Below, piece after piece: positions 53,138 through 61,683 of a stretch of DNA of 64,000 nt. The stretch is taken from NCBI RefSeq assembly GCF_009858175.1, contig NZ_CP047393.1:1364001-1428000 (forward strand), written 5' to 3'. The stretch is from Pontibacillus sp. HMF3514 (GTDB lineage Bacteria > Bacillota > Bacilli > Bacillales > BH030062). The position numbers and the translations under genes were made by a program. Within the stretch, counting starts at the first letter, position 1, and every line of letters starts with the position of its first letter. The notes below the pieces were generated by a model. The model saw nothing but the letters and a program-made list of their open reading frames with translations, was not told the DNA's origin and did no database searches.

Positions 53138-53170
53138 TAAAAGCTCACTGCGAAAAGTGGGCTTTTTTTA
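53138..53170 (+). terminator. Terminator
   Basis: An AAAGCTCACT/AGTGGGCTTT stem followed by T run. Confidence 0.8.
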
Positions 53171-53361
53171 TGCACTATAAACTTTCTAGAAAATAGTCTC
53201 GAAGTCCTGAATACGAAAAAAATCTGTAACCTACTGGAATTTTGATCGACAAATAGTGTAGAATTCAGCTATTGCATGATGCAACATTGAGGACTTATAG
53301 AATGTTTATTTAGCGGTATGATGTGTAAAAGAATTATAAAATGCGTAAGGGGATGAGCAAC

Positions 53362-54261
53362 ATGAAAAAGCTACTCACTGTTTCTTTTGCTTGTATGCTT
53401 CTTGCTGTTGGATGTTCCAACGGTGATGATCAGCAGGCAAATACAGATCCATCGGTTAATGAGGATCAGGAAAAACAAGAAAATAATGAGAATGAATCAA
53501 AAGATGAAACCAATCAGGAAACAAACGAACAAGAAGATAACCAAGCTACCGAAGAGAAAAATCAAGACGAAGAGGATCAAAATGAGGAAGGTAATGACAT
53601 AGAAACTTCAAATGAAGATGAAAACAAACCTTCTTTAACAAATGAACAAGCCAAAGAAGCTGCTGTTCAAGCGGAAACTTCTTTAAAAAAGATTGTGAAT
53701 AGTACAGAAGGAGATTCCTTCAAAATGAAGGGATATGAAACAAAAGAAGACATCGTAAAAGAGCTTACCAATGTTATGTCACAAAATCTAGCCCAATCTT
53801 TAACTGATGCCTTTTTTGTCATGCGAGACGGAACCTTGTATCTTGAACCAAAAGGTGGACCGCTTTGGTTTGAAAAAGGTGTGGACTTTAAGCTGAAACA
53901 CCCTAGTGATAAAGAATATGTCATCGTTCAAGAACAAAACAATGAAATGTCTGGTAATGTCGTTATGCATTATACGTTAAAATATAATGGGGAAAACTGG
54001 GTTTTAGACCAAATGAAAAGTCAACGAAAGAAACAAAAAGACGTATCAAAAGTAACAGAAGAGCAAGCGGTAGAGTTAGTTCGTAAACAAATTGGCGCGC
54101 AGGATGAGAGTGTGAAAATCGAATTCGATCATATGGATGGAAATCGATATGTCATTCACGTATATGAAGTGGTTGAGCAAGAAAACAACACACATACAGC
54201 AACAAAAGGCTGGTATTATGTAGATCAAGATACCGGAGAAGTTGCGAATATGATGAACTAA
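53362..54261 (+). CDS. Two-domain lipoprotein (fusion of domains found separately elsewhere in the window)
   Basis: 299 residues. The signal peptide ends in LLAVGC (lipobox), then about 75 residues rich in Asp, Glu, Asn and Gln. The middle domain (about 95-220) resembles the gene at 22019, and the C-terminal domain (about 225-299; VRKQIGAQDESVKIEFDHM, YVIHVYEVVEQ, THTATKGWYYVD) resembles the gene at 495. Extracytoplasmic, function unknown. ATG 53362 follows AAGGGGATGA. Confidence 0.78.
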   Translation: MKKLLTVSFACMLLAVGCSNGDDQQANTDPSVNEDQEKQENNENESKDETNQETNEQEDNQATEEKNQDEEDQNEEGNDIETSNEDENKPSLTNEQAKEAAVQAETSLKKIVNSTEGDSFKMKGYETKEDIVKELTNVMSQNLAQSLTDAFFVMRDGTLYLEPKGGPLWFEKGVDFKLKHPSDKEYVIVQEQNNEMSGNVVMHYTLKYNGENWVLDQMKSQRKKQKDVSKVTEEQAVELVRKQIGAQDESVKIEFDHMDGNRYVIHVYEVVEQENNTHTATKGWYYVDQDTGEVANMMN

Positions 54262-54379
54262 AATAGATTGAGCGCTCTATCAAATAGGGGGCTCTTTTTA
54301 TATTTAAAGGAATAAATTCAGATCATGTAGAATCCCTTTCTTATAGATACTTTAAAAGATTAGTCCAAAGGAGATAAAT

Positions 54380-55219
54380 ATGGAGAGAAAAATTGCAATT
54401 ATAACTGGCGCCTCAAGCGGTTTCGGTTTTCTTTCGGCAATTTCACTAGCAAAACAAGGGTACACGGTTTATGCCACAATGCGTAATCTCGAAAAAGCAG
54501 TGATGTATGAAGAAGATCATATCCCAATCGAAATAAGAGACCTAATTCATATACACCAATTAGATGTGACGGATGAAAGCTCCGTTCAAGAATTGAAGGA
54601 TTTAGTCTCTTCCATTGGTAGGGCGGATGTTTTGGTTAATAATGCAGGGTTTGCTGGGGGAGGTTTTTGTGAAGAGATTACGATTCAGGAATACCGAACT
54701 CAGTTTGAAACTAATGTTTTTGGCGTTATGGCTGTAACCCAAGCAGTTCTTCCAGTAATGAGGGAGCAAGGCTTTGGAAAAATCATAAACATGAGTAGTA
54801 TAAGTGGCCGTGTCGGTTTTCCAGGGGTGTCGCCATATGTCTCGTCCAAATTTGCACTGGAAGGATATAGCGAAAGTCTTCGCTTGGAAATGAAACCTTA
54901 CGGCGTTCAAGTCGCGTTAATCGAGCCTGGTTCATTTAAAACGAATATATGGTCCTCTGGAAAACAAGTATCGGAGAAATCTCAACAACCTTCTTCACCA
55001 TATGCTTCTTATATGGAACGAATCAATAAGCATTTAGATGAAAGCAAGGATGATATGGGAGACCCTCAAGACGTTGCAGACTTAATCGTTCTCCTGGCCC
55101 AACAAAATGAATTAAAGAAGCTACGGTACCCAGTAGGAAAAGGGGTAGGGTTTATGTTGAAACTGAAAAAGTGGTTGCCATGGAATAAGTGGGAACGTGA
55201 GATTTTGAAGCGGTTGTAA
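54380..55219 (+). CDS. Short-chain dehydrogenase/reductase
   Basis: 279 residues. Classical SDR: cofactor motif TGASSGFG (10-17), NNAG, catalytic Ser in INMSSISG and YVSSK (Tyr-x-x-x-Lys). Likely NADP-dependent from the Arg after the first strand-helix (YATMRNLEKA). Substrate unknown. AAAGGAG precedes the ATG. Confidence 0.9.
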   Translation: MERKIAIITGASSGFGFLSAISLAKQGYTVYATMRNLEKAVMYEEDHIPIEIRDLIHIHQLDVTDESSVQELKDLVSSIGRADVLVNNAGFAGGGFCEEITIQEYRTQFETNVFGVMAVTQAVLPVMREQGFGKIINMSSISGRVGFPGVSPYVSSKFALEGYSESLRLEMKPYGVQVALIEPGSFKTNIWSSGKQVSEKSQQPSSPYASYMERINKHLDESKDDMGDPQDVADLIVLLAQQNELKKLRYPVGKGVGFMLKLKKWLPWNKWEREILKRL

Positions 55220-55225
55220 TAATCA

Positions 55226-55340
55226 TAATTCCCACGCCTTGGGAAGGGAATCCTACGCTCGAGGAAGAGAATCGCACGCCCAGAGAAGAGAATCGCACAC
55301 CTGAGAAAGAGAATCTCACCCCCAAGAAGTAGAATGTCCG
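55226..55340. repeat. Tandem array of six GAAT(C) units, period 21 bp
   Basis: GAAT begins at 55248, 55269, 55290, 55311 and 55332, exactly 21 apart, with a diverged first unit at about 55227. Inside units GAATCGCAC and a purine-rich end (AGAGAAGA) recur. It lies between the SDR stop and a shared terminator, so it would be in the 3' untranslated region of the SDR mRNA. Confidence 0.88.
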
Positions 55341-55347
55341 AAAAATA

Positions 55348-55382
55348 TAAAACCGCTCAGATCCATCTCTGAGCGGTTTTGT
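55348..55382. terminator. Terminator between convergent genes
   Basis: AAAACCGCTCAG pairs with CTGAGCGGTTTT. Confidence 0.85.
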
Positions 55383-55393
55383 CATGAGATTTA

Positions 55394-56635
55394 TTAACAA
55401 ATGGTATCTTTAGGATCTGGATTTTTCAGTCCAAATAGTGGACGTAGGAATAAGGCTAGATACGTTCCAGCTAGAGCCATGATCATCCATACCCAACCGT
55501 GTAGACTCATAGATGCGATGCCGCCGAAGTAAGCACCGATATTACAACCAAATGCTAGGCGTGCACCATATCCCATGAGGATACCACCAATTATCGATGC
55601 CATAGCGACGCCTGGCTTGAATGATTTTGGCTTAAATGAACCTTGTGCTGTAGCAGCGATAAAGGAACCTAAAATAATACCAAAGTTCATCACACTAGTA
55701 GAATCAAGTAGTACGGAATCTGTTAGCTGTTGTGTGCGGCCAGCCCAGTAACCCCAACTACTTACATCTACCCCTACAGCCATTAACGCTTTAGATCCCC
55801 ATAGCGCAAATGCTGACGTAATGCCCCATGGATTACCTCGAACTGCAAGTGTAATTCCGTTCAGTACAGCTAATACGACAGCCGCAACGAGTAGTGGCCA
55901 TGAACCACGAACAAGCTTTTTCCAACCAGATGTTGTTGCTAGAGGCTTCATTTTAGGTGGATTTTTCTTTTTTGCAATCTGTACTGTAATGCCGTAGATC
56001 CCTGCGAAAATAATGAGTTGAAGCACTACACCACCTACATAGCCAAAGCCAGTTGATGTAGCAAGTGAAATGGCTCCTAGACTAGGCATTGCGTCACTTG
56101 TCCACCAAGGTAAGTGAAGGGCACCAATGGTAGAGCCAACAATAAATCCAATCAACGTGACGAAAAGGGACGCTTTTCCTCCACCCACATTGTATAACGT
56201 ACCAGAAGCACAACCGTTACCAAGCTGCATTCCGATTCCAAAAAGGAAGGAACCGAAAACAACACTGATCCCTACTGGGAAGACATACCCAGATGGAGAG
56301 TTTCCTGTAAAGCTAAAACCTGTAGCAAGAATGATGCCAAATAATATTGTTGTAACAGCAAGCATCAGCATATGTGCTTGCAATCCTTGCACATTTCCGA
56401 CTGAAGTTAAGCGCCGGAAAGCTGATGTGAATCCAAAACGTGCGTGTAATAATGTTAAGCCAAATCCGATTCCGATGATAAACAATAAACCTTGCGTCCA
56501 GGAAGCTACAGCAACTGTTAGTGCAAAAAGAATAACGGAAGCTATTACACCTAAGAATACCAGCGGTTTTTGGACCGGATTTAAAGGCGAAATGACAGTA
56601 GTAAAGTTTTTATTTGTATTCGTTGCAGTTTGCAT
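55394..56635 (-). CDS. YeeE/YedE family sulfur-compound transporter
   Basis: 413 residues, about 12 helices. The two cysteine motifs GNGCASGTLYN and AFGCNIGAYFGG are those of YeeE/TsuA-type thiosulfate transporters, where cysteines pass the substrate. The YeeD/TusA partner is not adjacent. GGTG precedes the ATG. Together with the CstB-like gene 6 kb away it suggests the strain handles thiosulfate or persulfide sulfur. Confidence 0.88.
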   Translation of the reverse strand: MQTATNTNKNFTTVISPLNPVQKPLVFLGVIASVILFALTVAVASWTQGLLFIIGIGFGLTLLHARFGFTSAFRRLTSVGNVQGLQAHMLMLAVTTILFGIILATGFSFTGNSPSGYVFPVGISVVFGSFLFGIGMQLGNGCASGTLYNVGGGKASLFVTLIGFIVGSTIGALHLPWWTSDAMPSLGAISLATSTGFGYVGGVVLQLIIFAGIYGITVQIAKKKNPPKMKPLATTSGWKKLVRGSWPLLVAAVVLAVLNGITLAVRGNPWGITSAFALWGSKALMAVGVDVSSWGYWAGRTQQLTDSVLLDSTSVMNFGIILGSFIAATAQGSFKPKSFKPGVAMASIIGGILMGYGARLAFGCNIGAYFGGIASMSLHGWVWMIMALAGTYLALFLRPLFGLKNPDPKDTIC

Positions 56636-56684
56636 GGAGTAAACACCTCAATCCTTATAGATTTAGTGCGGATTAATGACATAC

Positions 56685-56716
56685 CGTATCATAATACGAT
56701 TAGGCTATTTTGTAAA
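56685..56716 (-). promoter_or_regulatory. Predicted promoter and operator of the YeeE-like gene
   Basis: Reading the minus strand, TTTACA (56716-56711), 17 bases, TATGAT (56693-56688). The perfect inverted repeat CGTAT-CATA-ATACG (56685-56698) covers the -10, a likely regulator site. It does not match the CstR-type pattern at 48186. Confidence 0.55.
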
Positions 56717-56835
56717 TGGTTGTGCTTGAATGATAGGAATAAGCATAAAATGGAATGATTATTCCATTTTCCATTGATTAGTAGGTTGCTGTTTTAGTAG
56801 GATAAAGATATTGTTCATTAGAGAGGAGTCTAACT

Positions 56836-57264
56836 ATGAGTTATGAAGAAGTAGAAAGACCAGCCGGATTTTGGATTCGTTTCGGAGCTAGTCTTTTGGA
56901 TGGCATTATTATATTGGCTATCCTTGGCACGATTAGCCTTATATTATTCGGTGATTTTGATTATACGAAGTCCGTATCCTTAAGTTTAGTTGAATTCTTG
57001 TATATGTTGTTACTTCCTGTATTCTGGTATGGGTATGTTCTCGGAAAAAAAATCTGTGGCATCCGTATAATAAAAATGGATGGAAGTAATGTAGGAATAG
57101 TGGCAATGCTATTACGTCTAGTCGTTGCAGGAATTATTTATGCCTTAACATTGGGCATTGCACTTATCGTAAGTGCATTTATGGTAGGATTACGTGAAGA
57201 TAAACGCGCAATTCATGATTTCATTGCAGGCACCTATGTAACACATATGCCACCAGAAGCTTAA
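56836..57264 (+). CDS. RDD family membrane protein
   Basis: 142 residues. PAGFWIRFGASLLDGIIIL near the N terminus, YGYVLGKKICGIRIIKMDG in the middle and REDKRAIHDFIAGTYV at the end are the RDD domain pattern, with four hydrophobic segments. GAGGAG precedes the ATG. Function unknown; sodium/proton antiport has been proposed for some members. The truncated relative is at 19760. Confidence 0.85.
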   Translation: MSYEEVERPAGFWIRFGASLLDGIIILAILGTISLILFGDFDYTKSVSLSLVEFLYMLLLPVFWYGYVLGKKICGIRIIKMDGSNVGIVAMLLRLVVAGIIYALTLGIALIVSAFMVGLREDKRAIHDFIAGTYVTHMPPEA

Positions 57265-57331
57265 ACCCTTTTAAAAAGGTTCGTTTATAATCGATCATCA
57301 GAAGGTACTCTATATAGTGAGGTGATCGATG

Positions 57332-57733
57332 ATGATGGAAATATTTAATGTACGAACAAAACAACACGATGAAATGGTGGATATTACACAGGAGCTAGAA
57401 GATTGGATTCGCCAGCAAAATGTCCAAGAAGGGGCACTTATTGTGCAATCCCTACATACAACGGCTGGGATAACGGTTAATGAAAATGCTGATCCTGATG
57501 TGAAGTCCGATATGCTTATGCGCCTTGATGAAGTGTACCCTTGGGACCATCCAAAAGATAAGCATGGTGAAGGGAATACTGCTTCTCATCTGAAAACAAG
57601 CACAGTTGGATCCAGTGAGACCATTCTCATTCATGAAAGAAAGCTTGTACTTGGAACATGGCAAGGCGTATATTTTTGTGAATTTGATGGACCACGTCAG
57701 AGGAAATATGCAGCTCGAATTATAAGTCAATAA
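57332..57733 (+). CDS. YjbQ/UPF0047 family protein
   Basis: 133 residues. [45 protein letters not shown] and [16 protein letters not shown] are the UPF0047 signatures; family members have weak thiamin phosphate synthase activity. Three consecutive in-frame ATGs (57329, 57332, 57335) follow GAGGTGAT; the middle one has the best spacing. Confidence 0.88.
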   Translation: MMEIFNVRTKQHDEMVDITQELEDWIRQQNVQEGALIVQSLHTTAGITVNENADPDVKSDMLMRLDEVYPWDHPKDKHGEGNTASHLKTSTVGSSETILIHERKLVLGTWQGVYFCEFDGPRQRKYAARIISQ

Positions 57734-57739
57734 GACAAA

Positions 57740-57785
57740 CAGTCCCATGTGAGTGAAAAGAAACTTACATGGGAGTTTTTATTTT
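57740..57785 (+). terminator. Terminator
   Basis: TCCCATGT pairs with ACATGGGA around a loop of about 18 bases, then T run. Confidence 0.7.
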
Positions 57786-57849
57786 TAATAGGTGCCTTAC
57801 ATAAAAGAATGCTAAAATATGTATATAGATGAGGGGGAGGGAGAGAAAG

Positions 57850-58488
57850 CTGAAACAGATTATTAGTATAGTGCTCTTTTTCTTGTTTTTACGAATCATT
57901 TATACCGTAGTCGATGCTTTTGTTGATCACTTTCTTGAGTATCATCTTCTAATGGATCTTTTTATAATTTCATTGGTAGTGTTAGCTTCTTTTATATTAG
58001 CTAAACTTGCATATGATATGCTGTTACGCCAGGAAAGAAGGCACCTCCCACCTAAAAGAAGAGCAGTAATTGTATCAGTGCTTGCCGTTCTTTTTGTTGT
58101 GAATTTTGCTTATCAATATTGGGATGATCATCGTAAAAAATCCGTTGAAGCGGTTCTTAGTCGTTACAGTGAGCCTGAGGTTGTTACATTAAATCTATTT
58201 TCGGATGGTTATATATCACAGTTGGAACAAGAAGAGGGCATTAAAGAATTGTTACATTTCCTTAACCAATATAAAATTCAAAAAGTTAAGAGTGGTGGGT
58301 TAGGTAAGGTTTATAGTATTGAATGGAAAAACGATTCGTTCTTTTTGGGACCGGCAGCTGTACTTATAAGCATTAAGGAAAACGAGATTTCTATAAATGA
58401 AGACTATTACAAAGTATTAAATGGTCCAGTTGATATGGAATGGTTTCAAGATTTTTATAAAACGTATAAACCTGAAGAACCAAGCTAA
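57850..58488 (+). CDS. Membrane protein with C-terminal soluble domain, unknown
   Basis: 212 residues if started at CTG 57850. Three hydrophobic segments (about 4-23, 32-55, 73-92) precede a soluble domain (GIKELLHFLNQYKIQKVKSG, NEISINEDYYKVL). CTG is favoured because GGGAGGGAG lies 6-7 bases upstream; the ATG at 57829 has no site, but would add seven residues (RGRERKL). No family recognised. Confidence 0.55.
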   Translation: MKQIISIVLFFLFLRIIYTVVDAFVDHFLEYHLLMDLFIISLVVLASFILAKLAYDMLLRQERRHLPPKRRAVIVSVLAVLFVVNFAYQYWDDHRKKSVEAVLSRYSEPEVVTLNLFSDGYISQLEQEEGIKELLHFLNQYKIQKVKSGGLGKVYSIEWKNDSFFLGPAAVLISIKENEISINEDYYKVLNGPVDMEWFQDFYKTYKPEEPS

Positions 58489-58540
58489 GAAACTTGAACT
58501 CTGGGCTTGGTTCTTTTCAATTTAATACCTCTAAAAGCCA

Positions 58541-59305
58541 TTAATATAACATCCAAATATCAGTCTCATGCTGGAAGGACAATTGTTGATAGATCCCCTC
58601 TAAATGTTGCAAAGCTTCTTCATAAAATAAATAAGGAGTCTTCTCTTGTTGATGTAAATGTTTAACCAAAGCCTTTAGGCAGTGCATACCATATCCTTTT
58701 CCTTGATGATCATACTCGGTATAAACTGCTCCAATTAAGGCATATTTGTCGGTTTCTGAGTGAGCAAGTGCAGCTGACACGATCTTGTCCCCATCTCTCC
58801 GAACAAATATAGATCCTTTCTCAATTATATGTTCGATACGTTCTGGAACCTCAATCATGATGTCTTTGCCCTCATAAAAAGAAATGAGCTCAGGGATATC
58901 TTCTTTTGATGCTCTTTCCACATGTTTCGCTATATCTCCGTTATTATATCGTTTTATTGGAAGAAATCCATATCGATACACATGAACGTCACGCCCTGTA
59001 ATTTGTCCAAGACGTTGTATATAATCATGTCGCCCGAATATGTACATGGATGACGTTTCTGTAAGCATGTCTTTAAAGTAATCATGAATATATAGAGGGT
59101 TTTGAATCGCGAACCCTGTATTAAATGGGCTAAAATACAAAGCTCCCTCTAGATTGTTGTCATTAAACTTTCCATAGAAGCCGAAACGTTCGTCTTCATT
59201 TGATAGATAGGGAAGGTATTCATAGAATTGGAGATTGTTAACTTCATCTTCTTGGATGATCTCAAGTAATTGGGATAAGTCTTTTTCTTCTAATTTTCTT
59301 AGCAA
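58541..59305 (-). CDS. GNAT family N-acetyltransferase
   Basis: 254 residues. The C-terminal GNAT core: IGAVYTEYDHQGKGYGMHCL is motif A with Q/R-x-x-G-x-G/A for acetyl-CoA, then LFYEEALQHLEGIYQQLSF. The N-terminal half is a diverged GNAT-like lobe. The start is TTG 59305, 8 bases after GGAGG. Acceptor unknown. Confidence 0.8.
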   Translation of the reverse strand: MLRKLEEKDLSQLLEIIQEDEVNNLQFYEYLPYLSNEDERFGFYGKFNDNNLEGALYFSPFNTGFAIQNPLYIHDYFKDMLTETSSMYIFGRHDYIQRLGQITGRDVHVYRYGFLPIKRYNNGDIAKHVERASKEDIPELISFYEGKDIMIEVPERIEHIIEKGSIFVRRDGDKIVSAALAHSETDKYALIGAVYTEYDHQGKGYGMHCLKALVKHLHQQEKTPYLFYEEALQHLEGIYQQLSFQHETDIWMLY

Positions 59306-59434
59306 TCTATTCGCCTCCTACTCTATATCATTATACAGAAACCTTCTCTAAGTCCAAGTCAGACGGGTTCATGTCGTTGTTAGTCCTTGTGAATAAAATA
59401 ACATTATTCACCATCTAATTATGTGCCTTAATTG

Positions 59435-59625
59435 GTTCGCCCAGGTGTCCAGTTTGTGTTTGGTGATAAAATGCTTAAATTAAGGCTTAATGCCTCCAGA
59501 AGTAACTCGTCATTTGGAGGAGGTGTTTTCAGCAACTGGAGAAGCAGGAGTAAATATTCTAGTAACATCAGGTTATCGCTCCTATGATCGTCAGAATTAA
59601 CTTTTCCAACAAGAAGTAGAAGATA
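59435..59625 (+). pseudogene. Fragment of a VanY-type D,D-carboxypeptidase gene
   Basis: Read on the plus strand, GVQFVFGDKMLKL then, after a frameshift near 59480, LMPPEVTRHLEEVF, NILVTSGYRSYDRQN, an in-frame TAA (59598-59600) and LFQQEVEDK. SGYRSYDRQ is the VanY/D-Ala-D-Ala carboxypeptidase hallmark. The catalytic C-terminal half (zinc ligands) is missing. Non-functional remnant. Confidence 0.7.
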
Positions 59626-59662
59626 AAAATCCCATACAGCGTACATACTGTATGGGATTTAA
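59626..59662. terminator. Terminator-like hairpin
   Basis: AAATCCCATACAG pairs with CTGTATGGGATTT, AT-rich both sides. Confidence 0.75.
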
Positions 59663-60000
59663 TTAATACAAGGGAACCTCAAAATAAAAGGAATGCACTG
59701 AACCGTCTGATTCTAACCATATACGACCATCATGCTTCTCAACAATCTCTTTTGAAATAGCTAGGCCTAAGCCAGAACCACCTGTAGTCCGGCTGCGGGA
59801 TGGGTCCGTTCGGTAAAATCTTGAAAAAATCTTCTCTTGCTCAGACTCTGAAATCGTTTGTCCTTGGCCTGTAATAGATATTCGATAGTATTGATCTCTA
59901 AATTCGCCTTTAATCCATATGGCATCTTCACCTTGATAGTACTGAATCGCATTATCTAAGAAGTTGCTCAATACCTGCTGAATTCCAGAAACATGATACC
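59663..60000 (-). pseudogene. 3' fragment of a sensor histidine kinase gene
   Basis: The minus strand encodes SGIQQVLSNFLDNAIQYY (N box), then the G1/F/G2 part with SRTTGGSGLGLAISKEIV and the terminal strand RIWLESDGSVHSFYFEVP. The D-x-G-x-G box is altered to TGQGQTI. The dimerisation and sensor domains and the response regulator are absent, and upstream of about 60000 the frame is lost. A 102-codon open frame remains (59663-59971), but this is a remnant. Confidence 0.7.
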
Positions 60001-60190
60001 AACAATGATGCTGATCATCGTCATCACAATATCACTACGTATGATTAAAGGACCTAATGTCCAAGCAGATGGCATGGGATCACCCTTACGTCAAATAAAT
60101 TGGTACATGTTAAATGTACATGACTTGTGTGAAAGTTTTATGAAAGACCATAATAAAGAAAATGGTTATTTGAAGGTTAGAGGAGAGGTG
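59993..60190 (+). pseudogene. Possible remnant, MrpF-like helix
   Basis: A frame with MIPTMMLIIVITISLRMIKG followed by PNVQADG recalls the helix-R-x-I-x-GP motif of the Mrp antiporter F subunit, but the rest does not follow the family and there is no ribosome site. It may be chance. It overlaps the DUF6366 gene start region. Confidence 0.25.
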
Positions 60191-60195
60191 TTCGA

Positions 60196-60408
60196 TTGCA
60201 AAAAAATAACGAAAATCCAGAAGATACAAGAGAGCGGATGAGACAGGAAGAATTAAAGAAAAATCCTGGTGGAAATTTGAATGACGGTTTTAATAGGGAT
60301 GACCACATGAATCTAGTGGATTTGGTTGGCGGTTTAGGTTGGAAAAAAGCAAGATTACTCATGTTGGTTATCATTTTGGCTTTTTTTATTTTACTTATAA
60401 TTGTTTAA
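60196..60408 (+). CDS. DUF6366 family small membrane protein
   Basis: 70 residues. A charged N terminus (PEDTRERMRQEELKKNPGGN) then DHMNLVDLVGGLGWKKAR and one C-terminal membrane helix, as in DUF6366. The start is TTG 60196, 5 bases after GAGAGGTG. Function unknown. Confidence 0.78.
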   Translation: MQKNNENPEDTRERMRQEELKKNPGGNLNDGFNRDDHMNLVDLVGGLGWKKARLLMLVIILAFFILLIIV

Positions 60409-60438
60409 AAAACGCCCAGAGTATCTCTGGACGTTTTA
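60407..60438. terminator. Terminator between convergent genes
   Basis: AAAACGCCCAGAG pairs with CTCTGGACGTTTT. Confidence 0.75.
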
Positions 60439-60443
60439 AGTGT

Positions 60444-60977
60444 TCAAGAAGCAGATTCTAACCCACTCTTAAAAGCAGCAAGATGATTTTTGGAGCCATC
60501 TCTTAAATTGGTAAAGACACGCTTGGCATCATCAGGTATATCTGCTTCTGCCAGTTTTTCATACATGGCGATATTGTCGATTTCGCCTTCTACACCGGCT
60601 TCAAACGCTTGTTTTAAAGTTGTTGGTGTTGGTGTATATTGTTTGGCGAAGTTTTTAGGAATATCAATGTCGTACTTTTGAAACAACCGAACGAGTGCAT
60701 CAATGTGACGTTGTTCGGCTACTTTTATATTCGTAAATGGAAAGGTAGGTCCGAACTTTTCGATCACAGCTTCATAACGTGCTTGGGCTAAATATTCGTC
60801 TTGAATCGCATAGGTTAGAGCTTTTTCCAATGTTATATCATCTTCTTGTAAAGCTCCTTTTGCACCATAGTCTTCTGGAACTTCTGTCTGAGCTGAGATG
60901 ACAGAAGACATGATAAACGAGAGCAGCATAATACCAATAAAAATCAAACGTATTTTACGTGAAAGAAGCCATTGCAT
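60444..60977 (-). CDS. DUF2202-type ferritin-like secreted protein
   Basis: 177 residues. A signal peptide or anchor (about 8-30), then a ferritin-like four-helix domain with ALTYAIQDEYLAQARYEAVI, AEQRHIDALVRLFQKY and GVEGEIDNIAMYEKL, the E...ExxH-type ligands of DUF2202. ATG 60977 lies 8 bases after TAGGAGTGA, preferred over the GTG at 60989. Function unknown. Confidence 0.82.
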   Translation of the reverse strand: MQWLLSRKIRLIFIGIMLLSFIMSSVISAQTEVPEDYGAKGALQEDDITLEKALTYAIQDEYLAQARYEAVIEKFGPTFPFTNIKVAEQRHIDALVRLFQKYDIDIPKNFAKQYTPTPTTLKQAFEAGVEGEIDNIAMYEKLAEADIPDDAKRVFTNLRDGSKNHLAAFKSGLESAS

Positions 60978-61130
60978 GTTTGTAATCACTCCTATTTAGT
61001 TACTTACTATAGGTTTTGTGATTCAAGAAAAAACATGTATTTAAAATAAATTATTTTCTTCTATGAAGTTTAATCTCTCTAAAATGATGGAACACTATTT
61101 AGGACAATCTTCAAAAGGGAGTTGAGCAAC

Positions 61131-61565
61131 ATGGATACAAATGACATCAAGAATAAAGTAGAAGAAGTTTTAGATCGGCACAAGGTAGGCACACTTGCAA
61201 CTGTTCAAAATGGTATTCCTCACTCTCGCTACATGACGTTTCACCATGAAAATTTAGTCCTATATACAGCTACTGATAAAGAGACCCATAAAGCAGAAGA
61301 CCTACGTAAAAATCCAAATGTGCATATTTTAATCGGTTATGACGGAAAAGGGTTTGAGGATCCTTATGTTGAAATCGAAGGGAAAGCGATTATAAGTGAT
61401 TCAAAAGATCTAAAGCATACATTATGGAATGATTACATGAAACATTGGTTTAATGGTCCAGAAGATCCAAATTATGTCGTCCTTGAAATTCATGCAAACC
61501 AGTACCGTTTGATGAATGTTAAAGGAGAAAAAAGCCCACTAATTTTGACGCCGAAAAATTCATAA
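61131..61565 (+). CDS. Pyridoxamine 5'-phosphate oxidase-like general stress protein
   Basis: 144 residues. Flavin-binding split barrel: VGTLATVQNGIPHSRYMTFH and LYTATDKETHKAEDLRKNPN match general stress protein 26-type members. ATG 61131 follows GGGAG by 9 bases. Substrate unknown. Confidence 0.85.
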   Translation: MDTNDIKNKVEEVLDRHKVGTLATVQNGIPHSRYMTFHHENLVLYTATDKETHKAEDLRKNPNVHILIGYDGKGFEDPYVEIEGKAIISDSKDLKHTLWNDYMKHWFNGPEDPNYVVLEIHANQYRLMNVKGEKSPLILTPKNS

Positions 61566-61579
61566 AAAATGTGATGTGA

Positions 61580-61613
61580 TACCTGGGGGAGCATTTCCCT
61601 CGGGATTTTTACG
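61580..61613 (+). terminator. Terminator
   Basis: CCTGGGGGA pairs imperfectly with TCCCTCGGG, then TTTTT. Confidence 0.5.
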
Positions 61614-61683
61614 TTTATAGGGTTAAATTATATAAAGGTTCAAGCTCTTTTCATTCCTCTGTATAATTAACATACATGTAATT

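Noticed and set aside
55152-55400. Minus-strand repeat peptide with GVRFSS units
   Set aside because: It arises because a 21-bp period keeps frame in antisense; no start with a ribosome site, and it crosses the terminator.
27095-60000. A vancomycin-resistance (van) gene set, from the Ddl-like, VanY-like and kinase pieces
   Set aside because: The pieces are 30 kb apart, VanY and the kinase are broken, there is no VanH or VanX, and the Ddl-like motifs are not those of D-Lac or D-Ser ligases.
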